Part shown: positions 1 through 15,821 of the stretch, in pieces
Layout: each line of letters begins with the position of its first letter
Position numbering within the stretch: position 1 is the stretch's first letter
Assembly: GCA_022376925.1 (NCBI GenBank)
Contig: JAIOJX010000002.1
Coordinates: 42,741,501 to 42,805,500, forward strand
Direction of reading: 5' to 3'
From: Tragulus kanchil
Taxonomy: Eukaryota; Chordata; Mammalia; Artiodactyla; Tragulidae
DNA length: 64,000 bases
Notes under the pieces: generated by a model
What the model saw: only the letters and a program-made list of their open reading frames with translations
Told to the model about the DNA's origin: nothing
The model's database searches: none
Made by a program: the position numbers and the translations under genes

Positions 1-278
1 GGTTGGGAAAGGATAGAGGGCAGGCAGGCCACTTCTATTTCATTTCTCTATTTTCATCCATCTTTGTTCTTTGGCCCGTGTGGGCCTCCCATCGCAGAGG
101 CCTCTGTTGTTGCAGAGCACCAGCTCTGGGCTCATGCGCTCCAGAGCTCCAGCTTGGTAATTGGACACATGGGTCCAGCTGCTCCGCGGCATGTGGGATC
201 TTCCCAGGCCAGGGATCGAATCGGCACCCCTTGCACTGCAAGGTGGTGTCCTTACCCACTGGACCACCAGGGAAGCCC
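1..278 (-). mobile_element. Young CHR-headed tRNA-derived SINE (partial)
   Basis: The antisense copy runs into the left window edge. Its sense strand starts with the head ggcttccctggtggtccag at about 259-278 and carries a tRNA B box. The body matches the 33968-34308 copy closely. It abuts BovB sequence on the right. Confidence 0.85.
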
Positions 279-350
279 TGGAAAAATTCTTAAAGAGAAA
301 CCTTACCTGCCTCCTGAGAAACCTGTATGTGGGTCAAGAAGCAACAGTTA
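279..350 (+). mobile_element. BovB (RTE) LINE, left part of a split copy
   Basis: The sequence around 300-350 is the BovB segment that normally reads through cctgtatg.aggtcaagaagcaacagtta. It stops at 350 where an L1 begins. The rest of the element resumes at about 6832 with cagttagaaccagatgtgga, so the L1 inserted into it. Confidence 0.75.
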
Positions 351-1398
351 TATTTCCTGAGTGAGCACCAAAAATCACAATTATCAATGAACAACCACTG
401 ATAGGAGGGTGCTAGAACCCCCTAAAGAAAGCTACCCCACTACGAGACAAAGCTGAAGCTGCAGTGAAGAGAGTAGGAGTGGAGCGATCACAATGAAATC
501 AAATCCCACATCCACCGGGTGGGTGATCCAGAAACATGAATAATAATACCAAGAAGTTCTCACACAGCTGTGAAAGTTCTAGGCCACACAACAGGATTCC
601 CAGTCTGGGGAACTGGCAAAGGCACTAGGACTCCCCAGGGAATCCTTTGAAGGCCAGCGGGCTTTGACTGCAGGCCTCCCACAAGACTAGAGGAAACAGA
701 GGTTCTGCTCTCATAGGGCACATACCTTATGACCATGAGGACCACGGGGAAAGGAGCAGTGACCCTACAAGAGACTGAGCCAGACCTACCTGGGAGTATC
801 TGAGGGTCTCCTGAGATGTGGGTTGGCACTGGCTCATCACAGGGATGAGGCACTGGCAGTAGCAGTTCTGAGAGGTCCCCTTGTAGTGTAAGTCCTCTTA
901 AAAGTCACTATCAGCCCTACCATAGACCCTGGAGACTCCAGGGCTGGGTTGCCTCAGGCCAAACAACCAACAGGGAGGGAGTGTAGCCTCACCTATCAGC
1001 AGACAATTGGGATTAAAGGTTTACTGAGCACGGCTCAGCCCCACAGAGCAATACCCAGTTTTCCCTACAGCCAGTGCTTCCCATCAGGAAGCCTTCACAA
1101 GCCTCTGAACTTCATCCAGCAGAGAGCAGACAGAAGAAGCAAGAACTACAACCATGAAGGTACAGAATGAGAAACTCAATCATAGCAAGGTAAGTGATGT
1201 GGAGGCCAGAATGGTGGAAATCACTGTCACAAAATAGAATATAGAAAAAGAAAAGAAATGAAGACATTCTAAGAGACTGTTGGGACAACATTAAACATAC
1301 CAACATTAGCATTACAGGTGTCTCACAAGGAGAAGAGAAAGAAAAGGACCTGGGAAAATATCTGAAGTGATTAATAGTAGAAATATTCCCTAACATGG

Positions 1399-2207
1399 AG
1401 TGTAAATTGATACAACCACTATGGAAGACAGTATGGAGATACCTTAAAAAACTAAAAACAGAAGCAGCATATGACCCACCAATCCCACTATTAGGCATAC
1501 ATCCTGATGAAATCAAAATTGAAAGAGACACCTGTACCCCAATGTTCATTGCAGCATTCTATACAATAGCTAGAACATGGAAGCAACCTAGATTTCCACA
1601 GACAAATGAATGGATAAAGAAACTATGGTACATATATACAATGGACTATTTCTTAGCCATAAAAAGAAATGCAGAAGAATCAGGCCTAATGAGGTGGATG
1701 AATCTAGAACCTATTATACAAAGTGAAGTAAGTCAAAATGAAAAGGACAAATACAGTATACTAATGTATATATATGGAATCCAGTAAGATGGTACCGATA
1801 AATGCACATGCAGAGCAGTGACGAAGAAAAAGTCATAGAGAACAGACCTATGGACATTGAGGCGAGGGAAGATTGGACAAGAGGTATGGAAAGAGCAACA
1901 AGGAAACCTACACAATCATATGTGATAGAGATTATCATTGTGATTAAGCTGTAAGACTAAAGGAACTTACATGGGGACTAAGCATCAACCTGGGGGCTGG
2001 GAAGGGGGAAAAGGAAGGGAGGGCTCAGGGGAGAAGGGTCAGGGATATACCTATGACTGTTTGGGGATTATGTATACCTGTAAACAAGAAAACTCTGTAA
2101 AAACATATAACAATAACTTCGCTGTACACCTGAAGCAAATGCAACATTGTAAAACAAATATACCCCACCCCCCAAAAACCCATATATATATATATTCCTT
2201 AACATGG
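1399..2207 (+). mobile_element. Nested 5'-truncated L1 3' end
   Basis: The last part of L1 ORF2 and the 3'UTR sit in the middle of the ORF1-like region of the host L1. They are flanked by a 15-bp duplication with one mismatch, tattccctaacatgg at 1384-1398 and tattccttaacatgg at 2193-2207. The open stretch at 1395-1787 is the ORF2 C-terminal region and is not a host gene. Confidence 0.8.
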
Positions 2208-2460
2208 GAAAGGATACAGTCAACAAAGTCCAGGAAGTGCAGAGAGTCCCAGGCAGGATAAACCCAAGGAGGAACACACCAAAACACAAGCAATCAAAAT
2301 CACAGAAATTAAAAACACAGATAAAATATTAAAAGCAACAAGGGAAAAATAACAACACACACAATTCCTCCCATAAGGCTTTCTGTTGATTTCTCAAAAT
2401 AAAAGCGATGAAAGGGAAGCACCTACAACTAAGAATACTCAGAAAGACTCTCATTCAGAT

Positions 2461-2793
2461 TTTTTTTTTTTAAATAAAGATTTATTTATTTATTTATTTT
2501 GGTGGGGGTGGGGTGGGGAGGGAGGGGAGCAGGCGGGCCACTTCTACTGGTCTTTCATTTATCTATTTTCATCCATCTTTGTTCTTTGGCCCGTGTGGGC
2601 CTCCCATCATGGTGGCCTCTGTTGTCGCAGAGCACTGGCTCTGGGCGCATGCGCTCCAGAGCTCCAGCTCGGTGATTGGACACATTGGTCCAGCCGCTCC
2701 GCGGCACATGGGATCTTCCCAGGCCAGGGATCGAACCAGCGCCCCTTGCACTGCAAGGCGGTGTTCTTATCCACTGGACCACCAGGGGAAGCC
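2461..2793 (-). mobile_element. Young CHR-headed SINE nested in L1
   Basis: This is a complete antisense copy with a T-rich tail end at 2461 and the head at about 2793. The target duplication ctctcattcagat is perfect at 2448-2460 and 2794-2806. Confidence 0.93.
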
Positions 2794-5700
2794 CTCTCAT
2801 TCAGATTTGATGGAGACATAAAAAGCTTTACAAACAAAGTTAAGAGAATTTGGCACCACTAAACTAGCTTTACAACAAATGCTAAAGGAACTTCTTTAGG
2901 CAGGAAACATAAGAGAATAAAAGGGTCTACGGAAAATAAACCCAAAACAATTAAGAAAATGGTAATAGCATCATGCATATCAATAATTACCTTAACTGTT
3001 AATGGATTAAATGCACCAACCAAAAGACACATACCGGATGGGTGGATACAAAAACAAGACTAAGTATATACAGCTATCTACAAGAGACCCACCCCAGACC
3101 TAGGGACACTTATAGAGGATGAGAGAAAGTATTCCACTCAAATGGAAATCTTAAGAAAGCTGGTGTAGCGATACTCATATCGGACAAAACACATTTTACA
3201 AAAAAGACTATTATAAGAGACAAAGGACACTACATAATCATCAAGGGTTCAATCCAAGAAGAAGATACAATAATTATAAATATATACATGTACTGAACAC
3301 AGAAGCACCTCAATATGTAAGGCAAATAGTGACAAATAAAAAAAAAAAAGAGATACTAACAGTAACACAATCATAGCGGGGAACTTTTTAATAACCCACT
3401 TTCATCAATGGACTGATCATCTGGACAAAACTTAGTAAGGAATCACAGGCCTTAAATGACACTTTAGATGAGCTTGACTAAACAACCAATGGATCACTGA
3501 AGAAATCAAAGAAGAAATTAAAAAAGAAAAATACCTAGAGACAAATGAAAATGAAAGCACAATGTTTCAATATTTATGGGATGCAGCAAAAAGCAGTTCT
3601 AAGAGGGAATTTTATAGCAATACAATTTTACCTCAAGAAACAGGAAAAATCTCAAACAAACAGCCTAACGTTACACCTAAAACCAGAGAAAGAACAAGCA
3701 AAAGATAAAGTTAATAGAAGGCAAGAAATAAAGACCAGAGCAGAAATAGAGTAAAAGAAAACAGTTGCAAAGATTAATGAAACTAAAAGTTGCTTCCTTG
3801 AAAAGATAAACAAAATTGATAAACTTTTAGTCAAACTCATCAAGGAAAAAAAGTAGAGGACTCAAATCAATACAATTAGAAATAAAAAAGAGGAAGTTAC
3901 AACTGGTTCAGAAAAGCAAGTATCGTAAAAGACTACTATAAGCAACTGTAGGTCAATAAATTGGACAACCCAGAACAAATGGACAAATTCTTAGAAAGGT
4001 AAATTCCCTAGACTGAATTAGGGAGAAATGGAAAATATGAGCATACCAATCATAAGCATTAAGATTGAAATTGTGATTAAAAACCTCCCAACAAACAAAA
4101 GTCCAAGACCTGACAGCTTCACGGGTTAATTTTATGAAACATTTACAAAAGAGTTAACACCCACATTTCTGAAACTGTCCAATAAAACTGCAGAGAAAGG
4201 AAAACTTCCAAACTTATTTTGTGAGGCCACCATCACCCTGACACCAAAAACCAACAAAGACACCATCATAAAATAAAAATTTCAGGTCTATGTCACTGAT
4301 GAAAATAGATGCAAAAATACTCAACAACTTGTGATTATGGAAAAAATACTCCACAAAATACTAGAAATCTATATTGTACAATACATGATCTAGAGGGATT
4401 AATCTCAGGGATGCAAGGATTTTTCAACATCTACAAATCAATCAATGTGATTCACCATATCAAGAAATTAAAAAATCAAAATCAAATCATCTCATTAGAT
4501 GCAGAAAAGGTTTTTGACTAAATTCAGCACCCATTTATGATAAAGACTCTTCAGGAAGTGGGCAAAGAGGGTACATACTTCAATATAACAACGGTCATAT
4601 GTGACAAACCTATAGCTAGCACCATACTCAATGGTGAAAAGCTGAAAGCATTCTCTCCAAGACCAGGAACAACACAGTTCCTGATTATTCACTTTTACCA
4701 GTTTTATTCAACATGGCTTTGGAAGCCCTAGCTACAGCAATCAGAGGAGAAAAAAAGTAAAGGGAATCCAAACTGGAAAAAAAAGAAGTTAAACTGCCAC
4801 TATTTGCAGATGACAAGATACTATACATAGAAGATCCTAAAGATGCTACCAGAAAACTACCAGAACTCAACAGTGAATTTAGTAAAGTTGCAGATTTTTA
4901 CAAAAGTAATTCATAGAAATCACTGGCACTTCTATACACTAACAACAAAGGATCAGAAAGCGAAATTCAAAAAATTTACCATCAAATCAAAAAGGATAAA
5001 ATACCTAGGAACAGGCCTAGGAAGACAAAAGAGCCATATTCCGAAAACTATGATACGATGAAAGAAATCAAAGAAGGCACAAACAGATGGAAAGACACAC
5101 CATGTTCATGGACTGGAAGAATCAATATCATCAAAATGACTATACTACCCAAAGCAATCTACAGCTTCGGCTGCAATCCCTACTAAACTACCAATGGCAT
5201 TTTTCATAGAACTAGGACAAAAAAATGTCAACATTTATCTGGATAGAAAAGATCCCAAATAGCCAAAGCAATCTTGAGAAAGAAAAACAAGCTGGAGGAA
5301 TGAGGTTCCCTGACTTTAGACTGTACAAAAAAGTTACAGTTGTCAAAACAGTATGGAACTGGCATGATAGTAGAAACATGTATCAATAGAATAGGACAGA
5401 AAATCCAGAAATAAGCCCTTGTTCCTATAGTTAATTAATCTATGACAAAGGAGGGAAGATTACAAATGCTGGAAAGACAGTCTGTTGCTTTCAACATACG
5501 GTGCTGGGAAAACTGGACAGCCACGTGTAAAAAAGTGAAAACAGGTCATTCTTTACCTTCGAACACAAAAATAAACTTCAAATGGATTAAAAACCTAAAT
5601 ATGAGACTGGACACTATAAAACTCTATGTTTTAAACATAGGAAAACATAGGCAGAACAGTCTCTAACATAAATCCCACCGCAACATTTTTTCAATCCATC

Positions 5701-6831
5701 TCCCAGCATAATGGAAACAAAACCAGAAATAAACAATTGGGACCTACTCAAACACAAAAGCTTTGCACAGCAAAGGAAACAATAAACCAAGTAAAAAGAC
5801 AACCCACAGATTGGGATAAAGTATTTGCAAACGATGTGGCTGGTAAGATATTAGTCTGTATAATGTATAAATAGCTCACAAAGCTTAACAGCATCAGTAC
5901 AAAAAAACCACTCCAAAAATGGGCAGAAGACCTAAACAGACATTTCTTGAAAGAAGACATACAGATGGTTAATAGGAACATGAAAAGATGTTCAACACTG
6001 CTAATTATTAGAGTAAATCAAAACTGAGATATCACTTCATACCACTCAGAATGGCTATCATCAAAAAATCAACAAACAATAAATGGTGGAGAGGATGTGG
6101 AGAGAAGGGAGCCCTCCGTAAATTCTTTCCTGCTGGTGGGAATGTAAATTGATACAGATACCATGGAGAACAATATGGAGGTTCCTTAAGAAACTAAAAC
6201 CAAAGCTACCATGTAACACTGCAATCCCATTCCTTGGTGTATATCTGGTGAAAAATATGACTTGAAAGGATACATGCACCTTGATGTTCATTGCAGCACT
6301 GTTTACAAGAGGCAAGGCATGGAGGCAACCTAAATGTCCACCAACAGAGGAATGGACAAAGAAGATGTGGTATGTGTATACAATGGAGCATTACTCAGCC
6401 TTAAAAAGAATGAAATAATGCCATTTGCAGCAACAAGGTCGGATTTAGAGGATATAATACTGAGTGAAGGAAGCAGACAGAGGAGAAATCTCATATGGCA
6501 TCCCTTATATGTGGAATCTAAAAGGAAATGATACAAATGAACTTATTTACATAACAGAAAGAGACTCGGACTTAAAAAATGAACTTATGATTGCTAGGAG
6601 GAAGGAACAGTTAGGCATATTAAGATGGTCATGTGCACACTGCTATATTTAAAACTGATGATCAACAAGGGCCTATTTTTTATAGTATGTGGAACTCTGT
6701 TTAATGTTATATGGCAGTCTGAATGGGAGGAGGATTTGGGGGAGAATAGATACATGTACAAATATGGTTGAGTCCCTCTGTTGTTCACCTGAAACTAGCA
6801 GAACACTGTTAAATGGGCACACACACACAAA

Positions 6832-7768
6832 GCAATAGTTTCAGTTAGAACCAGATGTGGAACAACCGGCTGGTTCAAAATTGGGAAAGGAGTAAACAAG
6901 GATGTATACTGTCACCTTGTTTATTTAACTTCTATGTAGAATGCATCATGCAAAATTCTGGGCTGAATGAATCAAAAACTTTCTGGGAGAAGTATCAACA
7001 ACTTCAGCGACGCATTTGATGCCACTCTAATGGCAGAAAGTGAACAGGAACTGAAAAACCTCTTACTGAGGGTGAAAAAGGAGAGTGAAAAAGCTAGCTT
7101 AAAACTCAGCATTGAAAAATCTAGAATCATGACAGCTGGTCCCATCACTTCATCGAAAACAGAAGGGGAAGAAGTGGAAACAGATTTTATTCTAGGGGGC
7201 TCCAAAATCATGGGGGATGGTGACTGTTGCCATGAAATTAAAAGATGCTTGCTCCTTAGAAGGAAAGTTATGACAAATGTAGATAGTATATTAAAAACCA
7301 CTTTGCTGATGAAAGTCCACATAGTTAAAGCTATAGATTTTCCAGTAATCCTGTGTGAATGTGAGAGCTGGACCGTAAGGAAGGCTCAGCACCAAAGAAC
7401 TAATGCTTTCCAACTGTGGTGTTGGAGAAGACCATAGAGAGTCTCCTGGACTGTAAGGAGATGAGATCGGTCAATCACAAAGGCAATCAACCTCGCATAA
7501 TCATTGGAAGGACTACTGTTGAAGCTTTAATACTTTGCCCACCTGCTGCGAAGAGCCAACTCATTGGAAAACACCATGATGCTGGTAAAGACTGAAGGCA
7601 AAAGAAGAAAGGGTAACAAAGGATGAGATGGTTAGACAGCATCACCAACTCAGTGGACATGAATCTGAGCAAACTCTGGGAGATGGTACAGGACAGAGGG
7701 GCCTTGTGTGCCGCAGTTTCGTGGGATTGCAAATGGACACAACTTAGCTACTGAACAAGAACAACATG
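6832..7768 (+). mobile_element. BovB (RTE) LINE, right part of the split copy
   Basis: This is the reverse transcriptase C-terminal region and 3' end of BovB. The open stretch at 6967-7437 encodes a BovB-like peptide (for example LKLSIEKSRIM and WTVRKAQHQRTNAFQLWCWR). The YADD active-site motif is degraded to roughly DAFDAT and no complete frame remains. The element ends near acttagctactgaacaagaa at about 7741-7760. Confidence 0.88.
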
Positions 7769-7859
7769 ATATTTTACTCTTTCAATCTTAACTTATGCTT
7801 CATCCTTTTTTTTCCTGTGCTAATTTTCCCTTTCAAGATGACTTCTTTCTCCTTTCCAT

Positions 7860-8806
7860 TTGTTAAAACCATTTTATTTTATATTGAAGTATAAGTACTT
7901 AACAATGTTGTGGTAATTTCAGGTAGACAGCAAAGAAACTCTGTCATACATATCCATGTATCCATTCTCCTACAAACTCCCTCCCATCCAGGCTGCCACA
8001 AAACCTTGAGGGCTCTTTTTTAAACCAAATTTAATCCTCTCTGAAACAAATTAAAATATAAGTAGTATCAAAATATTAAATCAAGGCATAGCATGCCTTT
8101 TTTTTTTTTTTTTTTTAATGGTGGTTGCTTTTTGTAAATATCTAAACTGAGAAACATTTCCCTTTTTCCCTTTTGCTTTATATCCTAAGTTTAGGATTGG
8201 CAAGTCAAGCTAAAGGGCAAGAAATCACTTAGAAAAAGGAAGAACCTATATTTAAGAAGCACCACTTACAAATGCATGAACTATATGGTTCTACTACAAT
8301 TTCATTGATTATAGTTGAGTAATCTACTAACATGCATAGAAACAAACACTGTAAAGCTACTAATAATGAGGAATTCTAATTACATTGTCAAGAAAAAAAG
8401 ATGCTTTAAATTATTTTCAGGAAACTAGACAAATATAAAATACACTTAAATAAATTAAGAAGTTTGAGAATGTAGTGAACATAAGAATCTTTTGAGTACC
8501 TCGGGATGCTTATAAATATAAACTATTAGCATAAATACTACATAACACATAGAAAGTTTAGTATGTGATTAGCATAGTACATTAATAAAAATAACCAACT
8601 ATAACAACTCTAAACCTAGAACAGGTTACCACTTAGAATATGTAGATCTGAAGAACAAAACAGTAAAGAAAATTTCCTTTACTAAACTTATGTACTGCAT
8701 ATGCACAAAGAAAATTAACTATGACTTTATTTATCATAGTATTTTTCTTTATTTCACTTTTACAGAGTTTTGTTGTTTACAGATATGTAGGTTCCCTATC
8801 ATAGTA
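7860..8806 (-). other. TMEM64 intron 2: old L1 3' remnants and AT-rich sequence
   Basis: 7865-8010 resembles the antisense L1 3' end (attgaagtataagtacttaa, caatgttgtggtaatttc). A 20-base T-rich run lies at about 8099-8118. 8755-8790 is another short L1 3' scrap. The remainder is AT-rich intron with no coding signal that I can see. Confidence 0.6.
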
Positions 8807-11417
<2,611 letters not shown>

Positions 11418-11931
11418 CTAGAAGAATGTTAAATGAAATGATTCATTACCAAGTAAAATTTCAGTTTCACATAAAACTATGTGCACAGGTCTTCCTAGCA
11501 GGAGACACAGGGAGCTGAACTACTTTTTGAAGCATTCTGATTTTTATCATGATTATATATGGTATACAGAACATAAAAGATTCAGAAATGAAATAAAAGT
11601 TTAAAGACAAAATTTTAATATTCTATTGTCACTGAAAGCTAACATTTATGACTACTGCTTTTTTCCTTACATGTAAATAAAATACACATATACACATAGA
11701 TCACTTTGTAAAAGCAATTTCTGAAGTCTTCCTCAGGCTATTAAATACTCTTCATAAGCATACCTAAATGGCAATGTGATCACTGCATTTTAAAGTCTGA
11801 TAACACGAGAATGACTTGAGTAACTCAGAGCTGAGTCTTTTCTTTTTTAAACACCAAATACATTTTGTATCGGAATATAGCCAATTAACAATGTTGTGAT
11901 ACTTTCAGGTGAACAGTTAAGGAACTCAGCC

Positions 11932-11962
<31 letters not shown>

Positions 11963-12078
11963 TATACATGGATCTATTCAGTGCTGTGTCTTTTTGAGTA
12001 TCAGTTTTTTCATCTGTAAAATAAGGATAGTAACTATACCTTACATGAAACATCTAACAGAAATATGCAAATATCTTA
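11418..12078. other. TMEM64 intron 1, near exon 2: AT-rich, L1 scrap and microsatellite
   Basis: 11418-11830 shows no coding signal. 11850-11930 looks like an antisense L1 3' end (caattaacaatgttgtgata). It is followed by a (TA)n(CA)n microsatellite at about 11931-11962. Confidence 0.55.
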
Positions 12079-12103
12079 GCAGGTGGCCAAAAAAAAAAAA
12101 AAA

Positions 12104-12290
12104 AAATCTACCTGCTAATGCAAAAGACACAAGAGACATGAGTTTGATCCCTGGGTCAGGAAGATCCCTTGGAATAGAAAATGGCAACCCACTCCAATAT
12201 TCTTGCCTGGAGAATCCCATGAAGAGAAGAGCCTGGCAGGCTACAATCCATGGGGTCGCAAAGAGCTGGACATGAATGAGCACCCACACA
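12104..12290 (+). mobile_element. Bov-tA SINE, 5'-truncated
   Basis: It holds the tRNA B-box region (gagtttgatccctgggtc) and the typical Bov-A body with caacccactccaatattctt, ending at a short CA-rich tail. An artefactual copy is at about 13180-13368. Confidence 0.9.
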
Positions 12291-12504
12291 CATCTTAACA
12301 ACTGCCTTATACATGCTCAACACTCAAAAAGGCAGAAATTATTATTATACATTTACATTCCCACTGTGTGAATATAGCACAAATTTACCATCTTTTCGGC
12401 GTGGAACATTTAAAGTGCTTCCTTGTTACTCTGTATACATGAGACTACGTATTTTTTGACTATTATAAATTTTTTTAAACCTATATGAAAATTTTGTGTA
12501 TTGA

Positions 12505-13015
12505 CCCATGTGGGAGACAGTATCTAAAATATTTTCAACAAATCCATCTCATGGTATTCATGCCCTTGCGTGATCCTCTCCCCTAGAGTATAAGCTGGAC
12601 CTAGTGCTTTTTTCTAGCAAATAGACCATAGTATAAGTGATGAGATGTTAGTTCAAGATTAGGTTACAAAAATAACAGGACTTCCATCTTTTCCTCAAGA
12701 AGGTAAGTTACCATGCTGTAAGCAGTTCTACGGAGAAATCCTTGCTGTAGCAAGGAACTGATCTCTTCAGCCTGTCTACCTGCAATGCGGGAGCCCTGGG
12801 CTCCATCCAACAGCCCCAAGAGTGAGCCCGGAGGCAGATTCTTCCTAAGCTGAGTCATAATACGGCTGCAGCTCTGGTCAACATCTTGAATATTGTGACA
12901 GCCTCAATTAGATAAATCTATCTTTTCTGTACAGAAATTCTCGACTGACAGAAACTATAAGATAATAAGTATTTATTAACCCATTCAGTTTTGGAGTCAT
13001 CTGTTACATAGCAAG
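12505..13015. repeat. Old interspersed repeat, family not certain
   Basis: The arrangement of ttcatgcccttgcgtgatcc, a middle part with caaggaactgatctcttc, and an end with cagaaactataagataataa matches a common ancient mammalian repeat, perhaps LTR-type. I cannot name it with certainty. It also explains the 64-codon reverse open frame at 12664-12858. A duplicate lies at about 13582-14097. Confidence 0.5.
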
Positions 13016-14249
13016 AAATGACTTACAGAATATGCAATTCCATTATTTTAGGATACATCATTAGGAATGGGATATCTAGATCAAACAGTAAAAACTCCTT
13101 TCCCAAAGTTCAACTGATCTACATCCTTATCAAAAAGTGTATCAATTTCACCATACTCTTGCAGGTGGCCAAAAAAAAAAAAATCTACCTGCTAATGCAA
13201 AAGACACAAGAGACATGAGTTTGATCCCTGGGTCAGGAAGATCCTTGGAATAGAAAATGGCAACCCACTCCAATATTCTTGCCTGGAGAATCCCATGAAG
13301 AGAAGAGCCTGGCAGGCTACAATCCATGGGGTCGCAAAGAGCTGGACATGAATGAGCACCCACACACATCTTAACAACTGCCTTATACATGCTCAACACT
13401 CAAAAAGGCAGAAATTATTATTATACATTTACATTCCCACTGTGTGAATATAGCACAAATTTACCATCTTTTCGGCGTGGAACATTTAAAGTGCTTCCTT
13501 GTTACTCTGTATACATGAGACTACGTATTTTTTGACTATTATAAATTTTTTTAAACCTATATGAAAATTTTGTGTATTGACCCATGTGGGAGACAGTATC
13601 TAAAATATTTTCAACAAATCCATCTCATGGTATTCATGCCCTTGCGTGATCCTCTCCCCTAGAGTATAAGCTGGACCTAGTGCTTTTTTCTAGCAAATAG
13701 ACCATAGTATAAGTGATGAGATGTTAGTTCAAGATTAGGTTACAAAAATAACAGGACTTCCATCTTTTCCTCAAGAAGGTAAGTTACCATGCTGTAAGCA
13801 GTTCTACGGAGAAATCCTTGCTGTAGCAAGGAACTGATCTCTTCAGCCTGTCTACCTGCAATGCGGGAGCCCTGGGCTCCATCCAACAGCCCCAAGAGTG
13901 AGCCCGGAGGCAGATTCTTCCTAAGCTGAGTCATAATACGGCTGCAGCTCTGGTCAACATCTTGAATATTGTGACAGCCTCAATTAGATAAATCTATCTT
14001 TTCTGTACAGAAATTCTCGACTGACAGAAACTATAAGATAATAAGTATTTATTAACCCATTCAGTTTTGGAGTCATCTGTTACATAGCAAGAAATGACTT
14101 ACAGAATATGCAATTCCATTATTTTAGGATACATCATTAGGAATGGGATATCTAGATCAAACAGTAAAAACTCCTTTCCCAAAAAGTTCAACTGATCTAC
14201 ATCCTTATCAGTGAGTAATGTATGTGTATCAATTTCACCATACTCTTGC

Positions 14250-14582
14250 CAACTCTGTTTTAAATCTCAATCCTTAGTTTGATATGGGTAAAAATGATAG
14301 TTGATCATTGTTTCATCTGCTGTATTTTAATTTATATTTATATTAGTTTTAAATACACATTTTTCTATTTCCATTTCTTTCATGGCTTTGTTCACATCTT
14401 CTCATTTTTATTGGAATTTTAAGTGTTTTCGTATTTATTCATACTTAATTCTTTGTATAATAAGGGCAACCTTCGTCCATGATATGTGGCAAATATTTTC
14501 CTCTGAAGCGTCTCTTACCTTTATGTTTTGACATACAGATGTTTCTAAATTCATATATAACCAAATATTATTACTCATTTCC
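14250..14582. other. Intronic AT-rich sequence, nothing recognised
   Basis: This is T-rich intron between duplication 2 and a SINE. Parts such as tttctatttccatttctttcatggctttg and the following text could be old L1 3' sequence, but I cannot support a call. Confidence 0.4.
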
Positions 14583-14601
14583 TCTTATTCTCCATTACTT
14601 T

Positions 14602-14952
14602 TTTTTTTTTTAATAAACACAGCTAACTTCTTTTTTTTTTAGATTTATTTATTTTGGGCGGGGGTCGGGTTGGGGAGGGAGGGGAGCGGGCGGGTCACTT
14701 CTATTGGTCTTTCATTTGTTCATTTTCATCCGTCTTTGTTCTTTGGCTCCCATGGGCCTCCCATCGCGGTGGCCTCTGTCGCCGCAGAGCGCCGGCTCTG
14801 GGTGCACGCGCTCCAGAGCTCTGGCTCAGTAATTGGACACATCAGTCCAGACGCTCCGCGGCATGTGGGATCTTCCTAGGCCAGGGATAGAACTGGCGCC
14901 CCTTGCAGTGCAAGGCGGTGTCCTTACCCACTGAACCACGAGGGGAAGCCCC
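14602..14952 (-). mobile_element. Young CHR-headed SINE, complete, long target duplication
   Basis: This antisense copy is flanked by a perfect 19-bp duplication, cttattctccattactttt at 14583-14601 and 14953-14971. The tail side is longer than usual because extra T/A-rich sequence lies beyond the usual attta repeats. Confidence 0.92.
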
Positions 14953-15166
14953 CTTATTCTCCATTACTTTTACCTTCAGAAAGTCTTTTCTGAGCCAATG
15001 ATTAATTTCTGCCAATATTTCTCTCATTATATTTCCTCTTTAATATTTACCAATTCCTTCTGCAACTTATTAGGATTAAAGATGATGATATACCCTTATT
15101 TCTCCCCTTCCCCAGTAAATCAATTTTTCTAGCATCATTTACTGAATAATCAGTAACTCTCCAGGT

Positions 15167-15472
15167 TTCCCTGGTAGCGCAGCTGGTAAAGAATCCACCT
15201 GCAATGCAGGAGATCTCAGTTCAATTCCTGGGTAGGGAAGATCCCCTGGAGAAGGGATAGACTACCCACTCCAGTATTCTTGGGCTTCCCTGGTGTCTCA
15301 GATGGTCTGCCTGAAATGCGGGAGACCTGGGATCAATCTCTGGGTTGGGATGATCCTCTGGAGAAGGGACAGGTTATCCACTCCAGCATTATTGTCCAGA
15401 GAAACCAATGGCTCATCCATGGGGTCACAAAGATTTGGACATGACTGAGCTACTTGACTTTCACTTTTAATG
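15167..15472 (+). mobile_element. Bov-tA2-type SINE (two tRNA heads)
   Basis: Two successive heads start near ggtttccctggtagcgcagc (about 15167) and gggcttccctggtgtctcag (about 15282). Each is followed by a Bov-A body. A common 3' end, gacatgactgagctacttga, is followed by tttcactttta. Confidence 0.85.
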
Positions 15473-15587
15473 ACTCTCCAGCAACTTGTGATGTTACCAT
15501 AAATGAAGTTATTGTATATAAAGGAGCCTATTTGAGGCTCTATTATTTGTCTACTGATATCTTATATATTTAATTTCTTTTAGCCAC

Positions 15588-15821
15588 TTATATTGGTATT
15601 TCATTTATTTATTTTTCATCCATCTTTGTTCTTTGGTTTGTGTGGGCTTCTCATTGCAGAGCACCGGCTCTGGGCTCATGTGCTCCAGAGCACTGGGCTT
15701 GGTAGTTGGACACATCGGTCCAGCCGCTCCGTGGCACATGGCATCCAAGGCCAGGGATCAAACCGGCACCCCTTGCACTGCAAGGCGGTGTCCTTACCCA
15801 CTTGATCACGAGGGAAGCCCT
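15588..15821 (-). mobile_element. CHR-headed SINE, shortened and more diverged
   Basis: The order of blocks matches the other copies (tttcatccatctttgttctt near 15616, head near 15820). The G-rich tail part and several internal blocks are missing. Confidence 0.82.

Larger units (their letters stand above)
351..6831 (+). mobile_element. Ruminant L1, degenerate, inserted into BovB
   Basis: It runs in order from 5'UTR-like sequence (about 357-1100), through ORF1-like sequence (1100-1398 and 2208-2950), to an ORF2 remnant (about 2950-6500) and a 3'UTR. All frames are broken by many stops. At about 4804 the reverse transcriptase core still reads FADD, but no long frame surrounds it. The flanking bases aagcaacagtta (left) and aagcaatagttt (right) look like a mutated target duplication in the host BovB. 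Two further insertions lie inside: an L1 3' fragment at 1399-2207 and a SINE at 2461-2793. Confidence 0.85.
12079..14249 (+). repeat. Direct duplication 2, offset about 1080 bp (likely artefact)
   Basis: Copy A begins at 12079 and copy B at 13161 with gcaggtggcc. The A-run after it is longer in copy A than in copy B. Near its end, copy A lacks bases present in copy B (after catccttatca). The Bov-tA copy and the old repeat inside are therefore each present twice. Confidence 0.92.

Noticed and set aside
12664..12858. 64-codon reverse open frame present twice with identical sequence
   Set aside because: It lies in an old interspersed repeat, and the second copy (13740-13934) is from duplication 2, so repetition is not evidence of selection.
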